Origin: Candidatus Eisenbacteria bacterium
Lineage (GTDB): Bacteria; Desulfobacterota; Binatia; DP-6
NCBI GenBank assembly: GCA_035577985.1
Contig: DATJZY010000126.1
Location: forward strand, 1 to 64,000
Length of the DNA stretch: 64,000 bases
Direction of reading: 5' to 3'
A program made the position numbers and the translations under genes. Positions within the stretch are counted from its first letter, which is position 1; every line of letters begins with the position of its first letter. The notes under the pieces are model-generated. The model worked only from the letters and a program-made list of their open reading frames with translations, was not told the origin of the DNA and did no database searches. Below, piece by piece: positions 17,323 to 25,431 of this stretch.

Positions 17323-18277
17323 GAGTCCGTCGCGCGATCGTCCAGACGAGCGCGCCGAGTACCGCGCCGAGCGGCCCGCCGAAGATCATCGACCCGATCA
17401 CGCTCGAGAGCGTCGGGTGCACCGTGTTGCTGGTCAGCAGCGCGACGGCCGAGCCGAGGGCGCCCGCGGTCGCGAGCGTGAAGGTGCCGTCGGAGTCCGG
17501 AACGATGCGCGTGTCGACGAAGACCGCGCCGGCGAGGAGCGCGACCCCGAGGGCGACGAGCACGGGCAGCGGCGGCAGGTGATGCGCGTAGGCCGTGATC
17601 GTGACGGTGGCGCCGGTGGCCGGCTCGAGCACGACGCTCGTCACCGTGAGGTCGCCGCGGGCCGGATTCGACACCAGCCTTCGCGCCGCGTGGTGGGGCT
17701 GGACGACGGTCGCCGTGCCACGCCGGCCGAGGCGGCTCGTCCGGAGCGTGTCCTCGAACAGGCCGGACAGGACCTGCGGCGTCTTGGCGGCGTCTTCGAC
17801 CGTGACCGTGAACTGGACCGGGATGCCCGTGCCGCCGCTCGGACCCGGCGGCAGCTCGCCCTCGAGGAGCAGGTCGACCGCGCCCCGTCCGGTGGTGGGG
17901 AGCACGACGGGGAGGGCGGCGTTCGCGCCACGCACGACGATGGGGTCGTGCAGCGCCGCGCCCGGGAAGAAGATCGTGTGGAACGGCAGGTAGCACGCGA
18001 GGATCCAGCCGATGCCGATCGCCGACACGAGGCCGACCGAAGCGCTCGCCTTGGTGAGCGCGCCGCGCAGGCCGCGGTCGGCGAGCAGCACGAGCAGGCC
18101 GAGCACGAGCGCTGCGAGCCCGAGCGAAGGGGCGACGAGCCCGGTCGCCGAGAGGACGGCGCCAATGATCGCCACCGCGAGGGCGCCGCCGGGAACACCC
18201 CAGGTGCCGAGCGTATCCGTCGCGAGGGCCGTCGCCACCCGCGGTGCTGGCTTCGACTTGGTGCGCGAGTCCGCCAT
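17303..18277 (-). CDS. Uncharacterised membrane protein, first gene of the lipid-transport cluster
   Basis: 324 aa, family not recognised. The N-terminal about 110 residues hold three hydrophobic segments (GGALAVAIIGAVLSATGL, LGLAALVLGLLVLLA, VGLVSAIGIGWILACYLPF). A roughly 110-residue extracytoplasmic beta-rich domain follows (about 115-230), then three more hydrophobic segments near the C-terminus. The middle region has no Cys or obvious catalytic motif. Good codon bias and a 20-nt overlap with the YbhN-like gene support a real gene co-transcribed with the mla cluster. The ATG is at 18277. Confidence 0.75.
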   Translation of the reverse strand: MADSRTKSKPAPRVATALATDTLGTWGVPGGALAVAIIGAVLSATGLVAPSLGLAALVLGLLVLLADRGLRGALTKASASVGLVSAIGIGWILACYLPFHTIFFPGAALHDPIVVRGANAALPVVLPTTGRGAVDLLLEGELPPGPSGGTGIPVQFTVTVEDAAKTPQVLSGLFEDTLRTSRLGRRGTATVVQPHHAARRLVSNPARGDLTVTSVVLEPATGATVTITAYAHHLPPLPVLVALGVALLAGAVFVDTRIVPDSDGTFTLATAGALGSAVALLTSNTVHPTLSSVIGSMIFGGPLGAVLGALVWTIARRTLVHATR

Positions 18278-18341
18278 GGCGAGCGCGGTACACTAACTCA
18301 CGCCGGGCGGGACGGGCAAACCAACCGCACCGCGCGCCGCA

Positions 18342-19007
18342 TCACAGCATGGCGACCGTCGCGGGGCGCCGCCGCCGGAAGCGATAGAGGGCGGCGGGGC
18401 GGTGCGCGCCGCGGCGCTCGCGGCCGAGCGCGGCCAGGAGCCCGGTCGAGAGCATCTTCTTGCGGAAGTTCCGGCGGTCGAGGCGCCGCCCCAGGATCGC
18501 CTGGTAGACGGCCTGCAGCTCCGAGAGGGTGAACGTCGGCGGGAGCAGGGTGTAGACCAGGTTCGTATACGCGAGCTTGGCGCGCACCCGCGCGACCGCG
18601 GTACGGACGACCTCGGCGTGGTCGTAGGCGAGCGGCGGCGAGCGGCGGACGGGACACCACACGACCTGCCGGTATTTCGGATGCTCGAGCGTGCCGGCGA
18701 AGCGCCCGCCGTGCGGGATCAGGCCGACGTAGGCGACCGAGACGACGCGTGCGTGGGGATCGCGGTCGGGGCTGCCGAAGGTATAGAGCTGCTCCAGGTA
18801 GGCGTCGCCGACGCCGGTGCGCGCGAAAAGCTCGCGCGCGGCCGCGTCGTCGAGCGGCTCGTTCTCGCGCACGAGCCCGCCGGGCAGGGCCCACGCGCCG
18901 GCGAACGGACCGCCGGCGGTCTGCACGACCAGCACGTGCAGGGCGTCGTCGCGCACGGTGAAGAGCGCGACGTCGACGGCGACGCGCGCGCCGGGCGCGG
19001 CGGTCAC
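18342..19007 (-). CDS. nrtR: NrtR-type NAD biosynthesis regulator (degenerate Nudix domain plus winged helix)
   Basis: 221 aa. The N-terminal Nudix-fold domain carries a broken Nudix box: GLVRENE-(7)-RELFARTGV keeps G, E and RE but has Ala-Arg where the metal-binding Glu-Glu pair belongs, so hydrolysis is unlikely. The C-terminal winged-helix part (about 145-215, YTNLVYTLLPPTFTLSELQAVYQAILGRRLDRRNFRKKM) is the NrtR/COG4111 DNA-binding domain. NrtR proteins sense ADP-ribose or NAD and repress NAD genes. The start is GTG 19007, overlapping the nadA TGA (GTGA). Co-transcription with nadA and a palindrome at the nadA promoter make autoregulated repression likely. Confidence 0.88.
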   Translation of the reverse strand: MTAAPGARVAVDVALFTVRDDALHVLVVQTAGGPFAGAWALPGGLVRENEPLDDAAARELFARTGVGDAYLEQLYTFGSPDRDPHARVVSVAYVGLIPHGGRFAGTLEHPKYRQVVWCPVRRSPPLAYDHAEVVRTAVARVRAKLAYTNLVYTLLPPTFTLSELQAVYQAILGRRLDRRNFRKKMLSTGLLAALGRERRGAHRPAALYRFRRRRPATVAML

Positions 19008-20014
19008 GCCGCCAGCTCGAGCATGCGGTCGAGGGCACGCTTGGCGCGCACCCGGACGTCCTCGTCGAGCGTGATCTCCGGCGCGAGGTCGCGGAGCGCG
19101 TCGCGCGTCCCCTCGAGCGTGATCATCTTCATGTACTGGCAGAGCTTGCAGCTCTTGTAGAACTTCTTCTCCGGCACCTCGAGGATCAGGCGGTCGGAGA
19201 GGCCGCATTCCGTCACGATGAGGAAGTCGTGCGCCGGGCTCTCCTTGGCGTACTTCACCATGCCGCTCGTCGACAGCACCGCGTCGGCGACCTGCAGCAC
19301 GTCCTGCCGGCACTCGGGGTGCGCCAGGACCTTCAGGTGGGGAAGCCCCTTCTTCACCGCCAGGATCTGCTCGGGCGTGATCTGATGGTGGACGTAGCAG
19401 TTCCCGTCCCACGCGATGACTTCCTTCGTGGTCTGCGACTGGACGTGGGCCGCGAGGTTCTTGTCCGGGACGAAGAGGACGTGCCGGCCGGGCATCGCCT
19501 CGACGACGCGCACCGCGTTCGAGCTGGTGCAGCACGCGTCGCACTCGGCCTTCACGTCGGCCGTCGTGTTGACGTAGCCGACCACTGTGAGGTCCGGGTA
19601 GACCTTCCGCAGCTCGGCCTTGCGCTCGGCGAGCGCCTCTGCGGTGACGGCGTCCGCGAGCGAGCAGCCGGCACGCAGGTCCGGGAGGATGACCTTCTTG
19701 GCGGGATTCAGGATCTTCGCCGTCTCGGCCATGAAGTGGACGCCGCAGAAGACGATGACGTCGGCGTCGACCTTCGTGGCCTGGCGCGCCAGCTCGAGCG
19801 AGTCGCCGACGAAGTCGGCCACCTGGAAGATCTCGGGCCGCTGGTAGTTGTGCGCGAGGACGACGGCGTTGCGGGCTCGCTTGAGCGCGTGGATCTCGGC
19901 GATCGTGCCCGCGAGCGCCGCGCAGCGCGCGGGCGTGTACGCGGCGTCGTGCAGCGGGGCGAGGAGCGCCTCGAGGGCGGTCGCGTCGGGCGTGGTGGGG
20001 AGTTCGGCGTGCAT
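19004..20014 (-). CDS. nadA: Quinolinate synthase A
   Basis: [4Fe-4S] enzyme condensing iminoaspartate with dihydroxyacetone phosphate to quinolinate, the second step of de novo NAD synthesis; 336 aa. Conserved blocks: VVLAHNYQRPEIFQVADFVGDSLEL, VIVFCGVHFMAETAKILNP, LPDLRAGCSLAD, YVNTTADVKAECDACCTSSNA, FVPDKNLA, AHPECR, STSGM, and TECGLSDRL. Cluster-ligand Cys candidates lie in the FCGVHF, CTSSN and ECGLSD blocks. ATG 20014 has a GGAG site 5-6 nt upstream. nadB and nadC are not in this window. It is divergent from bioB. Confidence 0.97.
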   Translation of the reverse strand: MHAELPTTPDATALEALLAPLHDAAYTPARCAALAGTIAEIHALKRARNAVVLAHNYQRPEIFQVADFVGDSLELARQATKVDADVIVFCGVHFMAETAKILNPAKKVILPDLRAGCSLADAVTAEALAERKAELRKVYPDLTVVGYVNTTADVKAECDACCTSSNAVRVVEAMPGRHVLFVPDKNLAAHVQSQTTKEVIAWDGNCYVHHQITPEQILAVKKGLPHLKVLAHPECRQDVLQVADAVLSTSGMVKYAKESPAHDFLIVTECGLSDRLILEVPEKKFYKSCKLCQYMKMITLEGTRDALRDLAPEITLDEDVRVRAKRALDRMLELAA

Positions 20015-20037
20015 GCGTGCTCCGGATCCTGGTTCGT

Positions 20038-20054
20038 GTATGGTGTACGCATAC
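20038..20054. promoter_or_regulatory. Candidate NrtR operator (17-bp palindrome)
   Basis: GTATG at 20038-20042 and CATAC at 20050-20054 form an inverted repeat with a 7-nt spacer. It overlaps the predicted -10 box and start point of nadA and sits 24 bp before the nadA ATG, a repression geometry. The link to NrtR is inferred from the regulator being in the same operon. Confidence 0.5.
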
Positions 20055-20079
20055 TCGGGCGGGTGCGCCCCTCTGTCAA
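20051..20079 (-). promoter_or_regulatory. Predicted sigma70 promoter of nadA-nrtR
   Basis: On the minus strand a perfect TTGACA (20079-20074) is followed by a 17-nt spacer and GAGTAT (20056-20051) as a moderate -10. The expected start point falls near 20044, inside the palindrome. Confidence 0.5.
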
Positions 20080-20124
20080 GGCGCGGTTGCCAAGGGGCAC
20101 CCGGCGGGCTAGGGAACGCCCCCG

Positions 20125-21171
20125 ATGCCGCTCTCCGACGACGTGACCGCGGCGCTCGCGCGGGCGGATCGTTTCCGTCCGCTCGCCGAACGCGCGCTGG
20201 CCGACCGGGCGCTCGCCCCCGACGACGGCCGGAGCGTGATGGCCGCCGCGGACGAGGAGCTGGCGGCTCTCTTGTGGGCGGCGTTCGCGGTTCGCGTGCG
20301 ACACTTCGATCGCCGCGTGAAGCTCTGCGTGCTGAACAACGCGCGCAGCGGGCTGTGCCCCGAGGACTGTGGCTACTGCTCGCAGTCGGCCGTGGCGACG
20401 TCCGACATCGCGCGCTACCGCCTGAAGGCGGTTCCCGAGCTGGTCGCCGCCGCGCGCCAGGCCGCCGCGAGCGGGGCGCGGCGCTACTGCATGGTGACCA
20501 GCGCGCGCGGTCCCTCGGACCGCGACATCGGCCACTTCGCCGGCGCCGCCCGCGCGATCCGCGCCGAGCTGCCGGAGCTCGAGCTGTGCGTGTCACTCGG
20601 CATCATGGACGACCGCGCGGCGACGCGCCTGCGCGCCGCGGGCGTCGACTTCGTGAACCACAACCTCAACACGAGCCGGCGCTTCTACCCGGAGATCTGC
20701 ACGACGCACACCTACGACGACCGCGTCGCGACGGTGGAGAGCGTGCAGCGCGCCGGCATGTCGACGTGCTCCGGCGTCATCGTGGGCATGGGCGAGACCG
20801 ACGACGATCTCGTCGACGTCGCCGGAGCGCTCGGCCGCATCGGCGTCACGTCGCTTCCGGTCAACTTCCTCCACCCCATCGACGGCACGCCGCTCGGCGA
20901 TCGCGAGCCCCCCGAAGTCGGACGGTGCCTGCGCGCCCTCGCTCTGTTCCGCCTGACGAATCCGCGCGCCGAGATCCGTGCCGCCGGCGGGCGCGAGCGC
21001 TGCCTGGGCGCGGCCCAGCCGCTGGCGCTCTACGCCGCGAACTCGGTGTTCGTGCAGGGGTATCTCACCACCTCGGGGCAGCGACCGGACGAGGCGCTCG
21101 CCATGATCGCCGCGCTCGGCTTCGAGGTCGAGGAGGCGGCCGAGCGGATGGACAGCGCGGAGCAAATGTGA
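20125..21171 (+). CDS. bioB: Biotin synthase
   Basis: Radical SAM enzyme inserting sulfur into dethiobiotin, 348 aa. The cluster motif CPEDCGYCSQS (CxxxCxxC, near residue 77) is present, as are the BioB blocks YCMVTSARGPSD, GVDFVNHNLNTS and MSTCSGVIVGMGETDDD, NFLHPIDGTPL, and the Arg of IRAAGGRE that binds the auxiliary [2Fe-2S] cluster. Length is normal. No other bio gene is adjacent; downstream is a poly-Asp mini-gene. Confidence 0.97.
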   Translation: MPLSDDVTAALARADRFRPLAERALADRALAPDDGRSVMAAADEELAALLWAAFAVRVRHFDRRVKLCVLNNARSGLCPEDCGYCSQSAVATSDIARYRLKAVPELVAAARQAAASGARRYCMVTSARGPSDRDIGHFAGAARAIRAELPELELCVSLGIMDDRAATRLRAAGVDFVNHNLNTSRRFYPEICTTHTYDDRVATVESVQRAGMSTCSGVIVGMGETDDDLVDVAGALGRIGVTSLPVNFLHPIDGTPLGDREPPEVGRCLRALALFRLTNPRAEIRAAGGRERCLGAAQPLALYAANSVFVQGYLTTSGQRPDEALAMIAALGFEVEEAAERMDSAEQM

Positions 21172-21197
21172 TTCCACCCCGACTCGGAGGAGTGTCC

Positions 21198-21386
21198 ATG
21201 CGCGACGACGAACTCGAGCTCGACCCGAGCCTCCTCGAGCTCCGCCTCGAAGACGACGATGACGACGACGATGACGACGACTTCGACGACGACGACGATG
21301 ACGACGACCTCGAGGACGACGACGACCTCGACCTCGAGGACGACGACGACGACGACCTCGACGAGGAGGAAGAGGAAGACGAGTAG
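21198..21386 (+). CDS. Poly-aspartate/glutamate mini-protein
   Basis: 62-aa ORF in which 46 residues are Asp or Glu (34 D, 12 E) with only two Arg, giving a predicted net charge near -44. After a short head (MRDDELELDPSLLELRLE) come runs of 10, 8, 4 and 6 Asp broken by Phe or Leu-Glu, then a Glu tail. A good GGAGGA ribosome site (21187-21192) precedes ATG 21198, 27 nt after bioB, which argues for translation. Asp codons are mixed GAC/GAT, so the run is not a pure trinucleotide repeat. No function is known to me; a metal or cation binder or DNA mimic is possible. It could also be a low-complexity artefact. Confidence 0.5.
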   Translation: MRDDELELDPSLLELRLEDDDDDDDDDDFDDDDDDDDLEDDDDLDLEDDDDDDLDEEEEEDE

Positions 21387-21401
21387 CCGTCCGGCGGCTA
21401 C
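21383..21401. terminator. Short bidirectional hairpin between convergent genes
   Basis: GTAGCCG (21383-21389) pairs with CGGCTAC (21395-21401) around a 5-nt loop. The stem contains the stop codons of both the poly-Asp ORF (TAG) and the convergent pmbA (CTA on this strand). There is no U-tract, so any termination role is weakly supported. Confidence 0.4.
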
Positions 21402-22741
21402 GTCCCCGCGACGGTCATCCGGTCGATCTTGAGCGTGGGCGACGCGGTCGACGTCCGGAAGCGCAGATCGTTCCCGACCATCGTGATGCCGCGGAACATG
21501 TCGAGCAGGTTCCCGGCGATGGTGATCTCCTCGACCGGGTAGGCGAGCTCGCCGTTCTCGATCCAGAGGCCGACCGCGCCGCGCGAGTAGTCGCCGGTGA
21601 CGGCGTTGACGCCGAAGCCGATGAGCTCCGTCACGTAGAGCCCCTGCGGGACAGAGGCGATGATGGCCTCGGGCGCGTGTGGGCCGGCTTCCAGATGGAA
21701 GTTCGTCGGCGCGACACCGGGCGCATCGCCGGCCGCGCGCGCGGCGTGGCCCGTCGTGCGGAGCCCGAGGCGGCGCGCCGAGTAGGTGTCGAGGAGGTAG
21801 CTCCGCAGCACGCCGCGCTCGACGATCGTCCGTCGCGACGACGCGACGCCCTCGCCGTCGAACGGTCGCGAGGCGAGGCCGCCCGGGCGGAGCGGGTCGT
21901 CGACGATCGTCACGGCCGGCGCCGCGACCTGCTCGCCGAGCTTGTCGACCAGGTACGACGCCCGGCGGTAGAGCGCGGAGCCCGAGATCGCGCCCGCCAG
22001 GTGGCGCAGTAGCGAGGCGGCCGTGTCCGGATCGAAGACGACCGGATACGTCCCGGTCGCGACGCGGCGCGCGCCGAGCCGCCGGAGCGCGCGGCGTGCC
22101 GCTTCGCGCCCGACCCCGGCGGCGTCCTCGAGCCCGTCCAGGCGCCGGCTCGTCGTGTACCAGTAGTCGCGCTGCATCTGGCCGTCGCGCGTCGCGACCG
22201 GCACCACCGAGAGGCTCGCCGACGACGAGCGGTAGCCGCCGACGAAGCCGGCGCTCGACGCGAGCGCGACCTCGCCGCCGCCGCAACCGAACTCGGCGCC
22301 CTCGGAGTTCGTGATCTCCGGCGACGCGGCGCGGGCGGCTTCCTCGCCGGCGCGGCAGCGCGCGAAGCCGAGGTCCGGCGCGACGTCTTCGAGCGCGGAA
22401 TCGTGGAGGGCGAGGTCGGGCGGGGCGGTCGCGAGGTCCGCGGCGTCGGGAAGACCGCCGTGCGGATCGGGCGCCGTGACGCGCGCGAGCGCGATGGCGT
22501 CGTCGACCAGCGACGCGAGTCCCCCGGCCGTGAGGTCGCCGCTCGACGCGATCGCGGTCGCACCGCCGACGAAGACGCGCAGCCCGGCACGCCGCTCGCG
22601 CGCACGCTTCAGCTTCTCGATCTCGCCGAGGCGGATCCCCACCTCGAGCCCGTCGCTCTCGCCGACGACCGCATCGGCCATGTCGGCGCCGGCCGATCGG
22701 GCGCGCTCGACGAGCGCCTCTGCCACGTCCCGGAGATCCAT
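21398..22741 (-). CDS. pmbA: TldE/PmbA family modulator protein
   Basis: Inactive-type partner of the TldD/TldE heterodimeric metalloprotease that cleaves unfolded peptides and some ribosomal peptides; 447 aa. The N-terminal domain has the family segment LEVGIRLGEIEKLKRARERRAGLRVFVGGATAIASSGD. The C-terminal half has SRPFDGEGVASSRRTIVERGVLRSYLLDTYSARRLG and ELIGFGVNAVTGDYSRGAVGLWIENGELAYPVEEITIAGNL, diagnostic for TldE. No HExxxH is present, as expected. It starts 6 nt after the tldD stop. Confidence 0.94.
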   Translation of the reverse strand: MDLRDVAEALVERARSAGADMADAVVGESDGLEVGIRLGEIEKLKRARERRAGLRVFVGGATAIASSGDLTAGGLASLVDDAIALARVTAPDPHGGLPDAADLATAPPDLALHDSALEDVAPDLGFARCRAGEEAARAASPEITNSEGAEFGCGGGEVALASSAGFVGGYRSSSASLSVVPVATRDGQMQRDYWYTTSRRLDGLEDAAGVGREAARRALRRLGARRVATGTYPVVFDPDTAASLLRHLAGAISGSALYRRASYLVDKLGEQVAAPAVTIVDDPLRPGGLASRPFDGEGVASSRRTIVERGVLRSYLLDTYSARRLGLRTTGHAARAAGDAPGVAPTNFHLEAGPHAPEAIIASVPQGLYVTELIGFGVNAVTGDYSRGAVGLWIENGELAYPVEEITIAGNLLDMFRGITMVGNDLRFRTSTASPTLKIDRMTVAGT

Positions 22742-22747
22742 CGTCCG

Positions 22748-24184
22748 CTAGGCCTGCGTGCCGCCGACGGTGATGCCGTCGATGCGGACGGTCGGAAGCC
22801 CGACGCCGACCGGCACGGACTGACCGTCCTTGCCGCAGGTGCCGACGCCGTCGTCGAGCGCGAGGTCGTGGCCGACGCGCGTGATGCGCGTGAGCACGTC
22901 GGGGCCGTTGCCGACGAGCGTCGCGCCCTTCACGGGCCGTCCGACCTTGCCGCCCTCGATCTCGTAGGCTTCGCTCGCCGAGAATACGAATTTGCCGCTC
23001 GTGATGTCGACGCTGCCGCCGCCGAACGAGACCGCGTAGAGCCCGCGGTCGACCGAGCGGATGATGTCCTCGGGCGCGTCCTCACCGGCCAGCATGAACG
23101 TGTTCGTCATGCGCGGCATGGGTAGGTGCGCGAAGCTCTCGCGCCGCCCGTTGCCGGTGAGCGGCATGCCCATCAAGGACGCGTTCTGCTTGTCCTGCAG
23201 GTAGCCGCGCAGGATGCCGTTCTCGATGAGGACCGTCCGCTGCGTCGGCGTGCCCTCGTCGTCGACGTTGAGCGAGCCACGCCGCCAGGGGATCGTGCCG
23301 TCGTCGACGACGGTGCACAGCTCGGAGGCCACGCGCGATCCGATGCGTCCCGAGAACGCCGACGTCCCCTTGCGGTTGAAGTCGCCCTCCAGGCCGTGCC
23401 CGATCGCCTCGTGCAGGAGGATGCCCGGCCATCCGGGGCCGAGCACGACGGTCATCGTGCCCGCGGGCGCCGGCACCGCGTCGAGGTTCAGGATCGCCTG
23501 GCGCGCGGCCTCCCGCGCGAACGCGTCGGCGCGGGCGCCGAGCTCGCTGAACGAAAAGCGCCCGCCGCCGCCGTGCGAGCCCTGCTGGCGTACGCCGCCG
23601 CGCTCGGCGATGCACGACACCGAGAGGTGCACGAGCGGGCGCACGTCGCCGACGAGCCGCCCGTCGGGCGTCGCGACCAGGACGATGCGGTGCTCGACGG
23701 CCGCCGACGCGAGCACGTTCGTGATGTGCGGATCGACGCCGCGGGCGACGCCATCCAGCCGCGAGAGCAGGGCGGCGAGGTCGGCGACCGGCGTCTCGAC
23801 CGGCGCCGGCGTCACGGCGTAGAGATCGTGCGGGCCTCCGTCGGACGCGCGCACCGGCACCGCGCCGTCCCCGCGCTGCTCGGCGATGTAGCGCGCCGTC
23901 CGCGCCGCGAGCTCCAGGCGCTCGAGGGACACGTCGTCCGTGTAGGCATAGCCCTGGCGCGCGCCGGCGAGCACGCGGACGCCGACGCCGTGCCGCAGGC
24001 TCCGCGTCGCCTTCTTCACGACGCCGTCTTCGAGCGACGCCGTCTGGACGACGCGATGCTCGAAGAAGAGGTCGGCATGGTCGGCACGCGTCGCGACGGC
24101 GGTTCCGAGGACGCGCCCGAGCGCGCTGCCCGTCAAGTCGAAGCGATCGAGGAAGAATCGTTCCGGCTGCGTCATCTCCGCCAT
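22748..24184 (-). CDS. tldD: Metalloprotease TldD
   Basis: Catalytic subunit of the TldD/TldE protease, 478 aa. The zinc motif HEAIGHGLEGD (HExxxH) follows VVLGPGWPGILL, and the C-terminal half has TVVDDGTIPWRRGSLNVDDEGTPTQRTVLIENGILRGYLQDKQNASLMG and the third-ligand region KDGQSVPVGVGLPTVRIDGITVGG. It is the first gene of a two-gene operon with pmbA. ATG 24184 is used; an internal Met4 is an alternative start. Confidence 0.95.
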   Translation of the reverse strand: MAEMTQPERFFLDRFDLTGSALGRVLGTAVATRADHADLFFEHRVVQTASLEDGVVKKATRSLRHGVGVRVLAGARQGYAYTDDVSLERLELAARTARYIAEQRGDGAVPVRASDGGPHDLYAVTPAPVETPVADLAALLSRLDGVARGVDPHITNVLASAAVEHRIVLVATPDGRLVGDVRPLVHLSVSCIAERGGVRQQGSHGGGGRFSFSELGARADAFAREAARQAILNLDAVPAPAGTMTVVLGPGWPGILLHEAIGHGLEGDFNRKGTSAFSGRIGSRVASELCTVVDDGTIPWRRGSLNVDDEGTPTQRTVLIENGILRGYLQDKQNASLMGMPLTGNGRRESFAHLPMPRMTNTFMLAGEDAPEDIIRSVDRGLYAVSFGGGSVDITSGKFVFSASEAYEIEGGKVGRPVKGATLVGNGPDVLTRITRVGHDLALDDGVGTCGKDGQSVPVGVGLPTVRIDGITVGGTQA

Positions 24185-24323
24185 CGGGCGGACGCTATCA
24201 GACGTGCCAGGACGTAGCGAGGTCGTGAGCGGGCCATTGCCGGCGCGCCCCGACCCGGTCTACAACCATCGCGGATGGCTGGTGACGCGCGGGTGGCCGG
24301 GGGTGGCCGCATCGCCGAGCGCC

Positions 24324-24343
24324 GTGCGCAATGGGTTGCGCAC
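24324..24343. promoter_or_regulatory. Perfect 8-bp inverted repeat in the tldD-DHH gap
   Basis: GTGCGCAA and TTGCGCAC flank a 4-nt TGGG centre. It lies 65 bp upstream of the DHH gene start, in a 224-bp divergent gap (24185-24408) that holds no gene. It could be an operator or a leader hairpin; the rest of the gap shows nothing I can name. Confidence 0.35.
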
Positions 24344-24408
24344 CCACGTCGGGGTCGCGATGATGGACACCGGCGGGCGGCCCGGGCAATAATCCCGCCC
24401 CGACCCCG

Positions 24409-25431
24409 ATGAGCAGCGCTCCGACGCGCGGGATGCTCGCGGACCTTCTCCGTGTGCTGGACCGTCCCGGTCCCCTGGTGATCGTCCCGCACGACAATCC
24501 CGACCCCGACGCCATGGCGAGCGCCGTGGCGCTCAAGTACATCGTCGGTCACCAGCTCCGTAAGGACGCCTACATCGCCCTGGGCGGCATCGTGGGACGG
24601 GCCGAGAACCGCGCCATGCGGACGTACCTCAACATCAAGCTCGCCCCGGTGAGCGAGGTGCGCTTCGACGCCGACGTCCAGGTGGCCCTGGTCGACACCC
24701 AGCCGGGGCGGCCGAACAACTCCCTGCCCGAAGGCGTCGTCCCCACCGCCGTGATCGACCATCATCCGGCCTATGCCGAGTATCCCGGGGTCTCGTTCCT
24801 GGATCTGCGCGACGAGTACGGTGCCACCTCGACCATCCTCACCGAGTACCTGCGCGAGTCGCGGCTCGAGATCGAGCCGAAGATCGCGACCGCGCTCTTC
24901 TACGGCATCAACTCCGAGACGCAGGATCTCGGCCGCGAGGCGACGGCGGCCGACATCGAGGCCAGCCACTTCCTGTACCCCTACACGAACAAACGGCGGC
25001 TCGCGAAGATCGAGAACGCGCGCGTCCCGCGCGAGTATTTCCGCGTCTTCCGCGAAGCGATCGATCGCGCCGCGCTCTACGACCACAAGGTCGTGGTCTC
25101 GCTCCTGGGCGACGTGCAGTACCCGGACATGGTCGCCGAGGTCGCCGACTTTCTCCTCCGCCTCGACGAAGCGGAGTGGTCGGCCGCCATCGGCGCCTAC
25201 AACGGGTGCCTCTACTGCTCCGTGCGCACGACCGACCGCGACACCAACGCCGGCGATCTTCTGCAGCGCGTCCTCGGCAGCAAGTCCGCCGGCGGCCACG
25301 ACATGATCGCTGGCGGCCGCATCCCCCTCGGCGCCGACCCCGCCGACCGCCTGAAGGCCGCGTGCGAAGTCCGCACCCGCCTTCTCGAGGCCCTAGGCGT
25401 CGACCCCGAAAGCGGCAAGCCCCTAACATAG
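24409..25431 (+). CDS. DHH-family phosphoesterase (nanoRNase/NrnA-like)
   Basis: 340-aa cytosolic phosphodiesterase of the DHH/DHHA1 superfamily. Metal-binding motifs are visible: HDNPDPDAMASA (motif I), DTQPGRPNN (motif II), DHHP (motif III, about residues 122-125) and a later Asp-rich strand. The C-terminal DHHA1 domain ends in SAGGHDMIAGGRIPLG, the substrate-binding GGH motif. Relatives degrade short oligoribonucleotides, pAp or cyclic dinucleotides; the exact substrate cannot be decided. The gene ends one base before a strong hairpin. Confidence 0.87.
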   Translation: MSSAPTRGMLADLLRVLDRPGPLVIVPHDNPDPDAMASAVALKYIVGHQLRKDAYIALGGIVGRAENRAMRTYLNIKLAPVSEVRFDADVQVALVDTQPGRPNNSLPEGVVPTAVIDHHPAYAEYPGVSFLDLRDEYGATSTILTEYLRESRLEIEPKIATALFYGINSETQDLGREATAADIEASHFLYPYTNKRRLAKIENARVPREYFRVFREAIDRAALYDHKVVVSLLGDVQYPDMVAEVADFLLRLDEAEWSAAIGAYNGCLYCSVRTTDRDTNAGDLLQRVLGSKSAGGHDMIAGGRIPLGADPADRLKAACEVRTRLLEALGVDPESGKPLT

